Shown one piece after another: positions 6,276-6,441 of a stretch of DNA of 6,441 nt (its first letter is position 1; every line of letters starts with the position of its first letter). This stretch comes from an uncultured Eubacteriales bacterium (GTDB lineage Bacteria > Bacillota_A > Clostridia > Saccharofermentanales > Saccharofermentanaceae). The notes under the pieces are model-generated. The model saw only the letters and a list, made by a program, of their open reading frames with translations. It did no database searches and was not told the DNA's origin. The stretch lies in the NCBI GenBank assembly GCA_900313405.1, contig OMQY01000166.1, positions 1 to 6,441 on the forward strand, read 5' to 3'. Both the position numbers and the translations under genes were made by a program.

Positions 6276-6290
6276 GTAAGGTGCTATAAT
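6261..6290 (+). promoter_or_regulatory. Promoter of the secreted-protein gene
   Basis: TATAAT at 6285-6290 has a TGn extension (TGC at 6282-6284) and a partial -35, TTGTTG (6261-6266), at 18-bp spacing. It is 34 nt before the ATG at 6325. The last array half-sites (6254, 6265, 6272) cover the -35 region, so a protein bound there would contact or block RNA polymerase. The ten bases GTGCTATAAT are shared with the promoter at 5076-5085. Confidence 0.75.
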
Positions 6291-6324
6291 AAAAGCAGCT
6301 AATCTATTACGAGGGGATACAAAA

Positions 6325-6441
6325 ATGAATAAGCGTTTCCGTAAGCTGATGGCAAGCTTAGTAGCTTTATTAATGACTTTCTCTTTTATCACAGCTTCGG
6401 CTGTTGCCGCAGATAAAGCTCCTGTAATCGATCGCTCACAG
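6325..6441 (+). CDS. Secreted protein, N-terminus only (3' end outside window)
   Basis: Only the first 39 codons are in the window. ATG at 6325 is preceded by GAGGGG (6311-6316) at 8-nt spacing. The product begins with a classical Sec signal peptide: a basic n-region (NKRFRK, 2-7), a hydrophobic core from about L8 to I22, and a signal peptidase I site around ASAVAA (24-29), giving a mature protein beginning near D30. The protein is therefore exported, and no lipobox cysteine is seen, so it is not a lipoprotein. The mature part visible (DKAPVIDRSQ) is too short to name a family. Leucine and valine codons here are A/T-ending (TTA, GTA), unlike the CTC/CTG preference of the upstream genes. The promoter and half-site array immediately upstream suggest regulated expression. 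Confidence 0.85.
   Translation, partial: MNKRFRKLMASLVALLMTFSFITASAVAADKAPVIDRSQ

Noticed and set aside
6105..6302. 65-codon plus-strand frame across the repeat array
   Set aside because: No convincing ribosome binding site, product made mostly of the repeats, and it runs through the -10 box of the next promoter.

Overview
The window looks like a chromosomal segment of a Gram-positive, Clostridia-type bacterium. The evidence is strong purine-rich ribosome binding sites, a TTG start on rsmI, the trmN6–rsmI pairing typical of Firmicutes, extended -10 promoters (TGnTATAAT), a soluble PAS/GGDEF/EAL regulator and a short lysine/arginine-rich Sec signal peptide. Rumen or gut relatives such as Saccharofermentans-like Oscillospirales are plausible, but I cannot fix the taxon from sequence alone.

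Layout. (1) Bases 1-782 hold the 3' part of a TrmN6-type tRNA adenine-N6 methyltransferase. A 33-bp unit is repeated in tandem inside its SAM-binding fold. (2) Bases 767-1594 hold rsmI, the 16S rRNA C1402 2'-O-methyltransferase. It overlaps trmN6 by 16 nt and starts at a TTG. (3) After a 41-nt gap with a perfect small stem-loop, bases 1636-4131 encode an 831-residue cytosolic PAS-PAS-PAS-GGDEF-EAL protein. Its EAL domain looks intact and its GGDEF domain looks degenerate, so it is probably a c-di-GMP phosphodiesterase. These three genes could form one operon. (4) On the minus strand, bases 5004-4138 encode an uncharacterised four-helix membrane protein that converges on the phosphodiesterase gene with only 6 nt between stop codons. 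(5) A 107-bp divergent intergenic region carries two back-to-back extended -10 promoters. One drives the membrane protein. The other drives an uncharacterised zinc-ribbon/TPR/coiled-coil membrane protein (5112-6041). (6) The 283-bp gap 6042-6324 holds an unusual array of TGTCGT/ACGACA half-sites. They are paired at 11-bp spacing and arranged symmetrically about one axis near 6202, immediately upstream of a promoter. (7) The window ends in the signal peptide of a secreted protein (6325 onward).

The first genes concern RNA modification and second-messenger control. The middle pair are two unknown membrane-associated proteins sharing a divergent promoter region. The last gene is an exported protein whose promoter sits beside the repeat array. 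The array and the tandem expansion in trmN6 are the two features most worth following up. No tRNA, rRNA, CRISPR array or insertion sequence was recognised.
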